From contig JAIXMP010000001.1 in assembly GCA_025677815.1 (NCBI GenBank), positions 186,001 to 250,000 on the forward strand: a DNA stretch of 64,000 bases, in the 5' to 3' direction. The notes under the pieces were generated by a model, which had not been told where the DNA came from, searched no databases, and was given only the letters and a program-made list of their open reading frames with translations. Positions 50,553 to 62,744 of this stretch are shown piece after piece (positions within the stretch are counted from its first letter, which is position 1; each line of letters starts with the position of its first letter). Origin of the DNA: Phascolomyces articulosus. Its lineage: Eukaryota > Mucoromycota > Mucoromycetes > Mucorales > Lichtheimiaceae. A program made the position numbers and the translations under genes.

Positions 50553-51155
50553 AAAAAATAACAGCAACACACACTTGCAAGCAAAGTCGCTTTTTAGATT
50601 TATTATATTTTTTCATACCAATCACTCACTCACTTCACAACACATCTAAAAAAAACATATCATTTTACATTATTTTCTCTATTAAACGCTCTGTATATAT
50701 ATTATTTACAAGCCCCCACACCCTTTCAAGCAAACAATTTCATACTTTTTCTTCTTTTCACACATAAATATAACTTTTTTTTGCACGATTCATGAAACGA
50801 ATCATCAGACTTTTTTTTAATACGTAACAAGAAATTATATAATGACAACAATATGAAGAAAAATAGGATGCAAAAGAATATATATGTATATGGAAAATAT
50901 TGAGCGAGTTTAAGAGTGGATTGGATTGGATACTAAGGATGTGTGGAAGATGTAAGCTATATATATATATATATATATATATAAGAATCGTATATAAAAA
51001 GCAAAAAAAAAAAAAAAGATGTGTGTGAATTGTAGTATATATATATATATATAAATATATATAGAAAGAAATTTGTTTGAAAGAAAGTCCAACAGGAGAG
51101 TGTGTGTGATTTTCAAAAAAATAAATATACATAAAGAAGAAATAAAAGGGGGAAT
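50553..51155. other. Convergent 3' intergenic with TA microsatellites
   Basis: Lies between the stop codons of SNF4 (plus) and the Zn2Cys6 gene (minus). It contains a (TA)13-like run at 50957-50982, a second at 51037-51062, and A tracts. It presumably holds both polyadenylation regions. No gene is seen. Confidence 0.5.
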
Positions 51156-53704
51156 TTAAAGTAAATAATCATGTGGTTCAAAATAACTCTCCAATGTTCG
51201 TTTCAATTCAAAGAAATAAGCAGCTGTTCCTTTCGAAGGTGGTACTGCAGATTGATCAATGGTAGAAGAAGAAGTGGAAGGTGAAATGATATCACATTCA
51301 TCATCCGAAGTCCCTACCGTACTACCACTGGATGATATAGAGAATGGTGTAGGACCTCTTTCTTCTCGAGATAACGGTTGTTGTTGTGATGAGGATGGTG
51401 GTGGCGGTAAAGTTCCAGAAGAAGACGTTGAAGTAAAAGGATCCATATCATTATTCATCGTCAAAACAAAATGTTTCAAGATCCTGAGTGTCGTTCGCAT
51501 ATTTTCTTCTGCTCGTGATCGAATGTGATTATTGGGTGACGCCCTTAATTCTTTCATGGCATCGCAGGCAATCAAGACCCAATGTAATTCCAAAACACAA
51601 GGTAATCGATAACTTAATTCTTGGAAAATCTTGGCCAAAGCATCACAACATATGGAAACAATCACAAGCGCACGTTCCCCATCCACACGATTCATCGAAG
51701 CACCGACCAGATCTGTCCGAGAAGGTGGTTGCATAAGCCGGGTTTCCAATGCTAACCAATAACAATAATAAAGCATATTGAGATAAAGTACATTGGGATT
51801 TTGACATTGATGGGTACGTTCCATGGTAATATATTCCATGGGAGTATCTGATAATTGATAGTTGTGTGGTAACGATCGCCAAAATCCAAACATTTGGTTT
51901 TCAAGATATTCAATATCACTACTTGGCACTTGTTCCATGGACCCTAACATTAATCGATACCCTGTTTCATCAACACGAGTAGAAATATGACAATCATTGA
52001 TACGAACGATATGATGATATAAATGCACAGCTTCATTCAAGGAAGGGTCCATTGATTCACAAGGTAACACAGTCGGATACCCAATATCATCGTGCAGGAG
52101 AGTCGGTGAAACGTTATCACGACCGTCATAGATGATATGCATATTAATCTCGAGGTAACGCACCATATAAAACATTCTCCGCCAGGATTCAGCTTCGGCG
52201 AGTGGGCCGATCTCCTGATTTTGGTCTTGTGTTAGTATGATTGGTTGCAATGGGGGTGAAAGTGGTAATGAATAGGCTTGTTGTGTTGGTGGTGAGTTAT
52301 GGCTGTGGAAATGAAGATAATTATGCTGTTGCTGTGGTTGGTGATACTGACATTGTGATTCTCCTTTCTTTGTCTTTGTCTCCGATGACGTTGACTTTTG
52401 TTGTCCTTTTTGTTTCTCCTTCTCTTGTTGTTGTTGTTGTTGGTGCTCATGATCATGCAGTACTGCAAGGTATTTATCTCGCAGCTGCATGGCAATGCGC
52501 CACGCCATGCTTATAAAGATGCGACCTTCACTATTCCGCAGCAAAATCAAATAAGTTTGTCCAAGCATTAATAAAGTACCGACCAATTCAACGTTCGGTT
52601 CTTGCTCAAACATGGCATCTTCCACTAATTTTCTTGCTTCTTGACGAAAAATTTCAGCCATTTCTTTACGATAGGATTGACATGCCAAAGGAACATGTTG
52701 ACATTGAGCATATCCCACATACGCAGCAATGGCGGACGTTAACATGGAATTAGGCCTTGATCGTAAATAAGCATGATAATAGGGTCGAACAAGAAGAGGT
52801 ATTGTATAACCATTACAATTAAAATAAGTGTCCAAAAACTGTAATTTGATGGCATTGGTATCATGGATGCTATGACCGTTGTTATTGTTATTATGGTATA
52901 AACGTGGAAAATCAAGTAGCATGGTGTTGTTATTTTGTTGTTCTTGTTGTTGATGATCCATTTGTTTTGCAAAAATGATTCGAAAGAATTGTTCCATATG
53001 TAACATTTTATTCGTTACAACAAGATATTGTGATTTTCGATCGACGAAATAATTAGGGGATCGATAAGGTGTAAAATAACCGATGGTATTTTTTAAAAAC
53101 GTTGCCACGTCGGCTACACTTTTGATGGATGTTTGTAATTGTAATCCACCATTAGATGTATTATCTCGTGCTAATGTCAGTTGCCAAGAATCGCGTCGTT
53201 GTCGTTTTTTTTCTGTTCGTCCTTGTTCGTCTCGACTACTCTTTGTACTCTTTGATGATGAAACAAATTGAACAGGCTGTCGTTGAAGTTGAGCAGCCAC
53301 TTGAAGGGATCGTAATTGCATTTCCATAGCAGCAACTTCTTCTTCTAATAATTGAACTTGATCCAACATTCGATTTCGTTTTGACATGGGAACGAATTTT
53401 TTTACAATATTTGGTTTTGCTGTGAATTTAAATACGCAAGGAAGTTCCATGCGACAACACCTTTCGCATTGCATTCCTTGTGAAACAAAACATTTCCTTC
53501 GATGGGCACGACAGTTTTCACCTATTGTTTTTTTATATTAGAATAGATATATATATAGTTATATATATATATAAATTAAAATTATTGAAGTCTTACTTTT
53601 ATATCTCACTCTCCACTTTTTTTTTCTATCTATTTAAAGTAATATATAAAATATTTCTTACAAGGCCTATTTCGTTTTTGTTTTGAACTGCCATCCAATG
53701 TCAT
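51156..53704 (-). CDS. Zn2Cys6 fungal transcription factor
   Basis: Two exons (53704-53662, 53521-51156; intron 53522-53661) give 802 codons. The splice lies within the zinc cluster and creates Cys15. The cluster has Cys at about 15, 18, 25, 33, 36/37 and 44 (CENCRAHRRKC...CERCCRMELPC), fitting CX2CX6CX5-12CX2CX6-8C. A coiled-coil linker follows (VQLLEEEVAAMEMQLRSLQ). The middle region, with FLDTYFNCNGYTIPLLVRPY and AESWRRMFYMVRYLEINMHI, resembles the fungal-specific transcription factor (MHR) domain. Gln/His-rich runs lie about 320-395, and the C-terminus is Ser/Pro-rich and acidic. It probably acts as a nuclear DNA-binding regulator; target genes are unknown. Confidence 0.92.
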
Positions 53705-54600
53705 TGGCAATTAAAGATTTTGGTATTTTGTTATATTTTTGAATTTAAAAAAAGGAGAGAAAAAGAGGTTTGTTTTATATAAAAGAAAGTTTTTTTGGGG
53801 GGTTAGGGGTTACAAAAATGTAAGAGAAAAAAAAAAGGGAAATTAGTGAATATGTGTCTATGTGTGGTGTGTGTGTATGTTTTTAGTTTAAACAGTTTTT
53901 TTTTGGTAACACAGATCCAATCGAATCTCTTGTTTTTGAATTCGGCATTGGTTTAACCGAGTTTATTATAAACCAATCCAAACTCAAGATTCATCAATCC
54001 TACTGAATTATCAAACCTATTATCAATTTGGGGAGAAAATTCAGTATCCATCATATTCATCATCCTAAGAAGGGGAGTTAATGATGTTGATTGATGTAAT
54101 CGTGAACGTTTCAAATAATTCAACCCACATTGTTTTCTTACTTTTTTTGGAATTTTTCATTACTTTCACACACACCACACTTTTGAGAAGTTTGGACTCT
54201 GTCACTTCTACTACTTCTTGTTCTATATACATATCATATATATCCATCAATCAATGAATATTTCATTTTTGATAGATTCTCTTTTTTTTAGATAGTTGGA
54301 CAAATAAATAAGAAAACAAACAATAATAAGAATAATAAACGAATAAATATAAAGAATAATAATAAAAAAAACACAAAAAAGTTACAATGAATGGTAATAT
54401 TAAAGAAGAAAAAAAAGATGGGGATGGAGAAGATGAATGTATTTTAGTGGGAGTATAGTGATTATATTAAATCATTGTGGAGGGAGAATGATGACGAGTT
54501 ATACAGGTGTTGTTTTTTATAACGTTAAATAGAGAGAGAGAGAGAAGATGGATGGACGGATGGATGGATGATGAGATGGAAGAAGAGGGAAACAGGATCA
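53705..54600. other. Intergenic upstream of the Zn2Cys6 gene
   Basis: AT-rich, with A tracts. No coding exon or RNA gene is recognised. It holds the Zn2Cys6 gene's promoter and the 3' side of the tetraspanin gene. A GGAT/GGATGG run lies near 54545-54575. Confidence 0.4.
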
Positions 54601-55809
54601 TTAATAATAACGGCCCTGAGTTTGATAAGCATTTTGTCTATTATATGCATCATAACTATCATGAGAATAAGCATTATTACTTTCTTTGAAAGCACCGCCG
54701 CCACCTTGATTGCCATAGTAATTATTAATATCTGTTGTATAGTTATTATGAGAACCCGCTGTGGTAGGAGTATCTGCCGACATATCATCTAATCGAATAC
54801 CCGATTTTCTACGTCGTGCACGTTCTTCTTCATCTTCTTCTTTAAAGATGGAACGTGTACATAAGACCGTAATTGCATTTGTTAACGCTAATACTTCTAC
54901 AGCCAAAGCTGCAAATAATACAGCATAAAATCGTGTAAATGCTGTATCCACATAATTTTTTAGGGTATCATAACAAGGTGGATCGGGTGAAATTATTCCC
55001 GATTGAGGGTTGCATTTATCAGTGATCGCTGGTTGATCCATTGCATTATTATATCCGCAACAAGTAAACTATAATCATTCATTCCATGAGTCTCTTGTTT
55101 TTTTCATAAAGTCTTTCTTTCTTTCATCCATCTAATTATACTTACTTCAGTTTGTAACTTGGCTCGATAACTTTCTTTTGCTTTAGACCATAGAGGAGCA
55201 ATATAAGCAGGTGGATCAGCACCTTTTTGATATATCTTGACACCAATGATGATTTGATAGACCAATGCGACAATCACAATAAGCATATATATGTAAAGAA
55301 TCCATTTACGTTTCACAAATGCCCCTATCATACCAAGAATGGATGCAACAATGATGATCGCACCAAGAATTGAAACCTCTATAAACCCACAAAAAAAAAG
55401 TTAGCTTCGTTGTTCGTTATATATATATATAATAAAAACACGAGTCAACATGACCCATTTGTCCTTTTTCATTTGCCTCCTCCCCCCAACCTCCTCTCCT
55501 CTTCCCTCCTTTCTTTTCATTCTCTTTATTTTGTTTTTATAAAGATAATAAAATATAGATTAAATAAAAATCTCGTACGTTTAAATACTCCATCAGGAAA
55601 GAGGGTAGCGCCTTTAAATCCATCTCTATTACCGATTACACCAAAAGCAATATAAGCAATACCGAGACAAGCAAATAATAAATTGGTAGTGATCATATAC
55701 CATTTACTCAGTCTATTAATAATAATAAAAAGAAGAATAGTCTCTTTAGTATGATGGATGGAGTTTTTCGTGTTTTATCGAGGTGTATTGCAATATATAG
55801 ATAGATAGA

Positions 55810-55843
<34 letters not shown>

Positions 55844-55938
55844 TGTATTATCCGAGTTTTCGTTTTTTTTTTTTTTTTGTCTCTGCTGATAATGATATAT
55901 AAAAAAGACAATCACCTTGCGCAACATGTTGCTGCCAT
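54601..55938 (-). CDS. Tetraspanin-like four-TM membrane protein
   Basis: Four exons (55938-55916, 55712-55579, 55378-55146, 55068-54601) give 285 codons. The first exon has only 23 nt; starting at the ATG at 55938 is what keeps phase into exon 2. There are four hydrophobic segments: YMITTNLLFACLGIAYIAF, SILGAIIIVASILGMIGAF, WILYIYMLIVIVALVYQII and FYAVLFAALAVEVLALTNA. Between TM3 and TM4 is a loop with FTCCGY, the tetraspanin CCG signature, and further Cys (KCNPQ, PPCYD). The cytoplasmic tail is acidic then Asn/Tyr/Gly-rich. Tetraspanins organise membrane microdomains; in fungi some (Pls1 type) act in polarised growth. The subfamily is not determined. Confidence 0.85.
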
Positions 55939-58102
55939 GTTGGAACGATGAGCGATTCTTTGAAAGAAAAGTGAGAGAGTTGAATCAAGGTCCGAATGAC
56001 AGAAAAGAAAAAAAAATTAAATATAAGAGAAAGGAATGGGGCGAGTCGTTGTTATTATATTGTTGGATAGATATATTATATATCCCCTTTAAAAAGAAAG
56101 TGAATGACAAGGAAAAAAAATAATAAAGGAACGAGAAAATATTATAATAAAAAAAAAGGAACAAGAAGAACTAATTTTTTTTTTTTTTGCCCGCTCATTC
56201 TCAAGTTTCAGTTTTAAGAAATTGATAGTTGAAGAAAAGCAGAATTGAGAGTCATATTAGTATATTGTTCATAGTGAGTTTACTTCGATGCTAAGCTAGT
56301 ATTTAACTTGTTATAAAGCGCTAGAAATGGATGTTTAGTTAGTGTCTCTCCCTTTTAAGTAAATTGGGGTTGTACGACCATCCATCCAATATCTATTCTT
56401 ATCCATTTACCATTGTCCACAAATCAAATGTCTGTACCTTAATGAACCGGAGTTGACATTATTTCAGATCAATACTACTGCAACTAATAGGTGGCTAAAA
56501 CTTATTGTTTGTTACTAGGATAGATTTCTTAGGGAGTTCATCATTTTCAACTTGGAAAAAAGAACAGAATGTTTATACCCAATAAACTATTTAGCATTAA
56601 AAAGAAAAAAATATGATAGCTCGTATGTGTCTATCAAGTATACAATGGATTTTTTTTTTTTGTTGTCTGTGCTTTTTTTGGGTTTTTTTTTCTCGTACTA
56701 GAAGAACATAATACTCAGATCGGTGTTTGACATAAAAAAGATCTGTTTCTCACACACACAAAAACATAAGCATTCACCACCCAAACTAAAATGGCAGTCT
56801 TTTTAGTATATATTCTATAGGACAATAATAGTATAGTCTATGTTTCTTAAAAAAGATGGTCATCATCCATTTTGTACTCCTCTTTATATGTTTCATTGTA
56901 AACTAAAAAGTATAATATGTGTTGTCTTCTTGATCATTGTCGTTACTAAATAGTAGTAATAAATCTTTATTAGATGCTTCTAAATATATATATATATATA
57001 TCTAACTCATCCTATCATTAAATAGTTTAATATACTTGTCTAAAAATACATCAACCTTAATATTTATATATTTTAGCTACTTTGAATAGCAACATCTATG
57101 TATGGAGTGGTTTTGATCAATAATTAATACTATTTGATAATATAGAATTACTTTATATTATAAATCCTAAAAGATAATGATGGTAATGTAAGTTGAATAC
57201 TTTATAATACCAACTTGTTATCTCGATTTCAGCCCCTCATCTCTCCACTTCTGTTATATTAAATAGTACCACGTGTGATGATTTAATATATATATATATT
57301 TATATATTTATATGAGAAAAACTGATAACAAATTTTTGCAGTTTAAGTAATATATAGAGCATTTGGAAAATTGAAAAATAATAATAACCCAGCGTTCCTT
57401 TGCGGGATTGGAGAAAGTTGAGAGTCTAGAATTATATTTATGCAAGGGAATATGAATGATTTCCAAATTACCGGTTTTTCTATTCCTGTCCACTATACAT
57501 GCACATACACACACAGACTTATATAAACTCCACATGTTAAGCATGTGTATTTGACCTTTATACATAGATTGACCTTGTCAGATAAAACATGTGTTATACT
57601 TGCCAAAAAAAAAAAAGTAAGCATCCTTTATCATAAAACTTGTAAATAGCATTGTTCATCCTATTAAACCTAATCATTTTATAGTAGTATTTGCATGAAT
57701 AAGTCCTCTTATACACCTATTACTATTGGGTATAATATAGAATAAATAATCACATGTCGTCATCAACAATAACTTGTTCATAATAAAAAAACATCATTTC
57801 ATCTGTTTTTTCTATCAACTTCTCTTCCCCTTCTATCCTTGTGAGAACGTTATTTATTTTAACTTTTATCATCGCACAAATGCATAAAAATGTTCAAGTA
57901 GACACAAAGGTATGATGAAAAATGGAAATAATAGGAAGAAAAAGAATCAAATCAATTAAAACCTTGATTGTTTGATTGATTTTTGCATGTGAATCTATAG
58001 AAATTGACAGCAAAGCTTGTTTACAAGTGCGTATGAATACAAATACAACAGTTAACAATAGAAATTTAGAATAACATAATCTCTCTTTTTTTTAACGAAA
58101 AG
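55939..58102. other. Gene-poor AT-rich region
   Basis: Tetraspanin upstream region followed by about 2 kb of AT-rich DNA with T tracts. A (GT)14 run (55812-55840) lies just inside the adjoining intron. A partial earlier relative of the 193-bp repeat's trailing half may lie at about 58045-58095. No gene is called. Confidence 0.4.
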
Positions 58103-58590
58103 GTCTACGTATCATTTTTAACCATGGATGTGCCCTCTCCTTCCCTTCCATTGCAGAAAAAAATTCTTTTTTTTAACACAAAGTCCCATGGTCGTGTTGG
58201 TATGAATATCAATGTATATCAGTCAACAAAAAGAAACTAGAATGACAGAAATATGCAAATAACTCTCTCTTTTTTATTATTATTTATTTGTAAAGGCCGA
58301 CATGCCATTTTCAACCATGGGACCCAGTCCTCCCACCTTCCACACCATAGTGGAGAACATCCTTTTTTTTAACAACCATAGTCCAAGAGGACGACACTGT
58401 TAGTATGATTATCAATATTTATACCAGTAAACAAGAGAAACTAGAATAACAAATATATAACTATTTTCTTTTTTATTTATTTATATAGGATCTACGTGTC
58501 ATTTTTGACTATGGGTCCTCGCCCTCCCACCTTCCTCTTCACACTGTGGAAAAAGCTTCTTTTAAACACAAAGAACCTCTTATCACACGA
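58103..58590 (+). repeat. Tandem repeat, three units with exact 193-bp period
   Basis: Units begin at 58103, 58296 and 58489, each right after an AG. Shared blocks in order are: TACGTATCATTTTTAACCATGG-like, then CCTCCCACCTTCC-like, then TTTTTTTAACACAAAG-like. Then comes GTT(G/A)GTATGA with an ATCAAT(G/A)T(A/T)TAT block, AACAA(A/G)A(A)GAAACTAGAAT, and a T-rich stretch leading to the next AG. The third unit is complete only for its first half. Each unit therefore looks like an exon-sized half (about 100 bp) plus an intron-like half (GTATGA ... AG). Frames 58103-, 58297- and 58490- encode related peptides (SFLTM..PSP, FSTMGPSPPTF, SFLTMGPRPPTF), but exon phases do not match for splicing together. 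It is either a decayed multi-exon gene or a non-coding tandem repeat. Confidence 0.7.
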
Positions 58591-60334
58591 TAGGGGGTGA
58601 CGATGGTGTTAAGCAAGAAGCAGTGTGGGGAAGGTGGCACGGTTCTTTATCTCCCTGGTGGCGGGGGTGGGGACAGAGGGAGAGGGTACACGATACAATT
58701 TTGATGAAGGAAAACGGGACAAAGATGATAGTGCTGTAATAGCCAAACAACTCTTAATTTTTATCCAGGTAAATTCATTACTCGAGTTTTTTTTGTAAAT
58801 ACATGATAGTTTTTTTTCTTCTTTTGATTAGGGAATCAAATGAAAGATATACTGAGATATCAATGATTCCTATTTAAATACTTTAATAATTTAGAAAACA
58901 AGGACTGCAGCAAGAAAAAAAGAGGACGATGATTTTAGCTAGATGCTCTATTATCATGGGTACGCATTTCTTATATATACTTGATAAGAATGACCGTGAT
59001 TTGTTTAGAAAAGGTACACTTTTTATTATATACTAATTGTTTATTTTTTATCCTCATTTTTATGTAGAAATCTTAAATAGAATGTTTTATATTAATAAAA
59101 GCAATGCAAGTTTGATATTGTACACTCTTACTTTTTATAGACTCCCTTTCTTCAATTGTAGAAAAAAAAGATGCGACGGGCTAACAAAATTCTTGCCCAT
59201 CGCCAAAACATAATAATATAATGTTTGAGTCACCACGATATTTCTATAATAAAAAATTGGTATATTGTATTCTCTCTCTTTATATGTTGTATGGAAAAAG
59301 GGAAAAGTAAAACCATTCGAGAAACACAGTATAAGTAGAATCATGAATTGATGTGTTATTAACAAATGGTCTTTCTACACTTTTTTTTCTATGCTATCAA
59401 CACAACAATAATATACATTTTCATGGATCAAACACCAAAGAGAACTGATATAATTATGTTCCCTGTCATATAGCGAACCAGTATCCATTACTATATAATG
59501 ATTTCTTAATAATTTATTCCAATAAAAACAATACAATCGAGCTGTATAATAAATTGAATTACAACATTTGTTAAAATTCCGATGGTGTCGTGTATATATT
59601 TTGACGGAAGTCCAAGCCAACAATACAAATAGCAATTAATAACAAATAGATATAAAATAAAGAATAACGGATCGATCCTGTTTATTCAATGAAGATAATG
59701 GGGGTATTTATATGTTTTCTAAATTACTGAGAATATAATATATAATGTAATAGATGATGGTAATAATAGAATAAAACTAAGCGTCTTGGCACTAGTGATG
59801 ATAATACTGATAATAATAATTATGACGATGATGCCAAGCAGAGGTTGCTAAGCATCGCAAGAAGTATTCAAAATGGAGATAATGATGATGATTATTTTTA
59901 GACTAATAATCGTACAAGAAGTATCAAAAAAAAGGCAAAAGGGTTACACCAGGAATCTTAGCTACGACAATGGTGTGATTCAATGATAAACCGCACCTTT
60001 TTAATAATATGGTTAAAAGTATGGGATGTATCCTTCTTCTGTGACAAACACATTTTAAATATTTAGTTAGCCATTGTTATGTAAAATTATATGAGAGAAG
60101 AAGATATAATATATTGCATCAAAAGAAACAGATGTATTTGTGCTTTCTCCTCCATGCACATTTAAATCATACAATTTACTTATATAAAAAAAATGAAGGA
60201 GAACCCAAAAGAGTACTAATAAAATCGGATGATATTATTGAATCACTAAGTTTTATTCCTTCATTGCAATCGATAAGATTTCTTCTGTACCATCATCTGT
60301 CATCACCATCTTCTTTTAGAACCACCCATTGCGT
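58591..60334. other. Gene-poor region with a few coding-like scraps
   Basis: After the repeat, 58650-58770 holds a less AT-rich stretch with a frame including DEGKRDKDDSAVIAKQLLIF ending at a GTAAAT donor-like site. An AG-bounded stretch near 58895 encodes KTRTAARKKEDDDFS before a stop. These could be exons of a plus-strand gene, but no complete model was found. The rest is AT-rich. Confidence 0.25.
59770..59901 (+). CDS. Asp/Asn-rich C-terminal-like frame, unknown
   Basis: 43 codons bounded upstream by a stop, including KRLGTSDDNTDNNNYDDDAK and RLLSIARSIQNGDNDDDYF, then TAG. The acidic/Asn-rich make-up differs from the AT-coded noise around it and resembles the C-terminal end of a protein. 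No upstream exon could be tied to it. Confidence 0.2.
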   Translation, partial: NKTKRLGTSDDNTDNNNYDDDAKQRLLSIARSIQNGDNDDDYF

Positions 60335-60829
60335 TTAGTAATGTATGATAGTGTTTCCATGAGAATCTCCATTATATTGTCTTTTGTCATTAAAAGAAGG
60401 CTCAATATCATGCAAAGTTGAATTATCGCTCTCGTCATTCTCGTTGTGTTCGGTAGTAGCATTATAGTTCGATGTTGTTTTTTTATAAGAGATGTCGTTC
60501 TCCTCCACATCATTATATTCAGGGTAACTATGACCAGGTGAACTGTGTTCTATGATGATTACATCGTCCTTGTCGTTCCCAGATTCAAATGTTGATATGG
60601 CATGTGTGGCATCCAGTATACAAATAAGGATTCCAATAAACATAGGGAAGCCTAGAATAAAACAAATAGCACAACAGACACTTTTTTTCCTATAGGCCCT
60701 TCCTCTCTCTTGCCATTTTTCATTTTGACTTCTACCTATAGTTACAATTGCACCTTCAACTAAAGTTTCAGTTGGACTTCCTACGCCCGTTTCTTCTTGA
60801 CTTGATAGCATTTTACTATTGAAAACCAT
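60335..60829 (-). CDS. Single-pass membrane protein with acidic tail, unknown
   Basis: 164 codons from ATG at 60829. A basic segment (ERGRAYRKKS) precedes one transmembrane helix (about 51-73, VCCAICFILGFPMFIGILIC). The following 90 residues are acidic and Asn/Ser-rich with NAT and NST sequons, fitting an N-in, C-out topology. An overlapping frame upstream (61059-60781) starts MSHGCFLIIS and could be a 5' exon: splicing 60877ff with a short GTGTCA...CAG intron would keep phase, but the donor is poor. Family not recognised. Confidence 0.5.
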   Translation of the reverse strand: MVFNSKMLSSQEETGVGSPTETLVEGAIVTIGRSQNEKWQERGRAYRKKSVCCAICFILGFPMFIGILICILDATHAISTFESGNDKDDVIIIEHSSPGHSYPEYNDVEENDISYKKTTSNYNATTEHNENDESDNSTLHDIEPSFNDKRQYNGDSHGNTIIHY

Positions 60830-60835
60830 TTGCAA

Positions 60836-62261
60836 TGTAGATAAAAGATGTAATGATATATTCTTCTGTCCTTGTTATTATCTGGTGATATATAAAATGA
60901 TGACACAAGTAATAGTTTTAACAATGAGTAAAACAAGACTAATAATGAAAGAAAGATAGGAGTTCCTTTTATTCCAGTGTGACGATTGATGTTGTGCTTT
61001 TTATATTTACAGAATGAGCAACATCCAGGAGAAATAATAAGAAAGCAACCATGAGACATTATATATTATTTTAGTTGATAATACCCTGCATTACTCTTTG
61101 TTCGTCTTTTTTGTTGCCAGTGCTTTTATACATCAATTACTTTAGATTTACTTATAATGTATCCAGTCAAATAATGCAATCACAGTTCCATAGTTTATGA
61201 TTACGTATTCTATTCATATATTAATAGTGATAATGAGAACAATTGCTATTTATTATCTAAATGGATTACTAAATGTAGTCAAGTTATGTTGCTTATGACT
61301 GCAACAATATTTGTTGAATAGCAGTAAATTATGCAATAGTATATCATCTCGTGAACATTGTGGTTATTATAGTTTACTATTTTATACGTATATAAGAGGT
61401 ATATTCAAGCAGTGCGTATGTCTGGTACATTGTTGTAAGCAAAAGACTTCTTTTGAAAAAATGGGTCACAAGTATCTTTTAAGGGGTCACTTTATTTATT
61501 TAATACGAATGCTCCTGATATCGAGTGAAAGAGAACCGGAAACAATATACTCGTACTAATAGGCAATAGTTTATATAATGGCGCAGTTTATTCAAAGCTT
61601 ATCTCATATTCGCTGGATTTTCCGGATACATAGTTTCTTATATATTTTATACGCATCACTATATAGCAACAAAATACCATTATCACCATTTTATTAATAG
61701 TTTTTTTTTTGCATTCAGAAACAACAGCTAGTAATTATCACCACACTATTTTGTGGTAGATAAAAAAACATAAATTATACATATGGAAGTTTACGTATAG
61801 TAACATGAAATGAAATGGTTGCCATCGAAAATTTAAAAGAGAACAACGAGAAAATCACAGCAGTGTATTATGCATACAGATATTCAGAATAATAAACAAA
61901 GCAATATATGCTATAGCACCAAAGACAAATAATATCACTCTGTGTAGCTATGGTCACTCGCTCTTCAATTTTAAATTATTGAAAATATTCAAAAAAAAAA
62001 TTATAATATTCACACAACAGTTTTTTTTTCAAGATGTATATGAATAAATTTATTATTTACAAAAAAAAAATGAAAAGATGATGAAATGTATGCTAATATA
62101 ATAATAATGATAGTAGTAATGATAATGATAATAAGAGAATGAGGGGTATATATCATGGAGATAATAAATGCACAGAAAAGTAGAGATTATGATGATAATT
62201 TGGATAAGCGACAGTTTTTTTTTTGTTTGGTTGTTTTGTTTAAGCACCGGTGTTGGTACAA
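60836..62261. other. Intergenic, AT-rich
   Basis: Apart from the possible 5' exon at about 60870-61059, no gene or RNA is seen. Poly-A and AATAAT-rich sequence is present near 62060-62140. Confidence 0.35.
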
Positions 62262-62507
62262 TCAGAATTTTGCATATAGTGGTGGCCCATTTGGATCCAT
62301 GAATTTTCCCACATAATCAGGAGCATTGGAAGAACGCATAGGATCATTAAGATACTTGTGGTTTACACTTGAAGAGTCAGAACATTCGGTAAATGAGAAT
62401 ATAGATCCAGGTCTTGAATTAGCAGGAGAAGTAGTTGTACTACTGCTATGATCTTCAGAAGATTCCTTGGCGTGAATGGTTACATATGACTTTAAATGAT
62501 AAACGTG
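62262..62507 (-). CDS. C-terminal exon of an unknown Ser/Pro-rich protein
   Basis: An open frame ending at TGA (62262-62264), with clear protein-like composition: KESSEDHSSSTTTSPANSRP, then GSIFSFTECSDSSSVNHKYL, NDPMRSSNAPDYVGKF and MDPNGPPLYAKF. It probably starts at the AG at 62466 (67 residues) behind a GTGAGT donor at about 62510; the frame itself is open to 62507. The upstream exon is not identified; a candidate coding scrap encoding LITFSHDQGDQQE lies at about 62755-62800. Function unknown. Confidence 0.5.
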   Translation of the reverse strand, partial: HVYHLKSYVTIHAKESSEDHSSSTTTSPANSRPGSIFSFTECSDSSSVNHKYLNDPMRSSNAPDYVGKFMDPNGPPLYAKF

Positions 62508-62656
62508 TACTCACCTTTTTCTATGGTTTTTTTTTTTTTTACGTGTGTGAATGATTTTCGAATAAATATATATTTTTAATTCATGTTCCATATGCAACAA
62601 AAAGATATAAAAAGACTGGAAAATCATGATGATGTTTATATGTGTCATAAAAACAG

Positions 62657-62657
62657 C

Positions 62658-62696
<39 letters not shown>

Positions 62697-62697
62697 A
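62657..62697. repeat. Compound (TA)n(TG)n microsatellite
   Basis: About 12 TA dinucleotides followed directly by about 8 GT dinucleotides. It lies between the orphan exon at 62262-62507 and its putative upstream part, so probably in an intron or intergenic DNA. Confidence 0.9.
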
Positions 62698-62744
62698 TTA
62701 CTTTCCATTGAATAAAATAATAAGTTAAAATACATCCCCGTCAA

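Noticed and set aside
50758..51132. 124-codon minus-strand frame rich in Tyr/Ile
   Set aside because: It is the translation of TA microsatellites in the convergent 3' interval.
51259..52516. Several plus-strand frames opposite the Zn2Cys6 gene
   Set aside because: They mirror Gln/His/Ser-codon runs of the real gene; no start context or domain.
54525..54788. Plus-strand frame rich in WMDGWMDDEMEEE
   Set aside because: Generated by a GGAT/GATG microsatellite and lies antisense to the tetraspanin tail.
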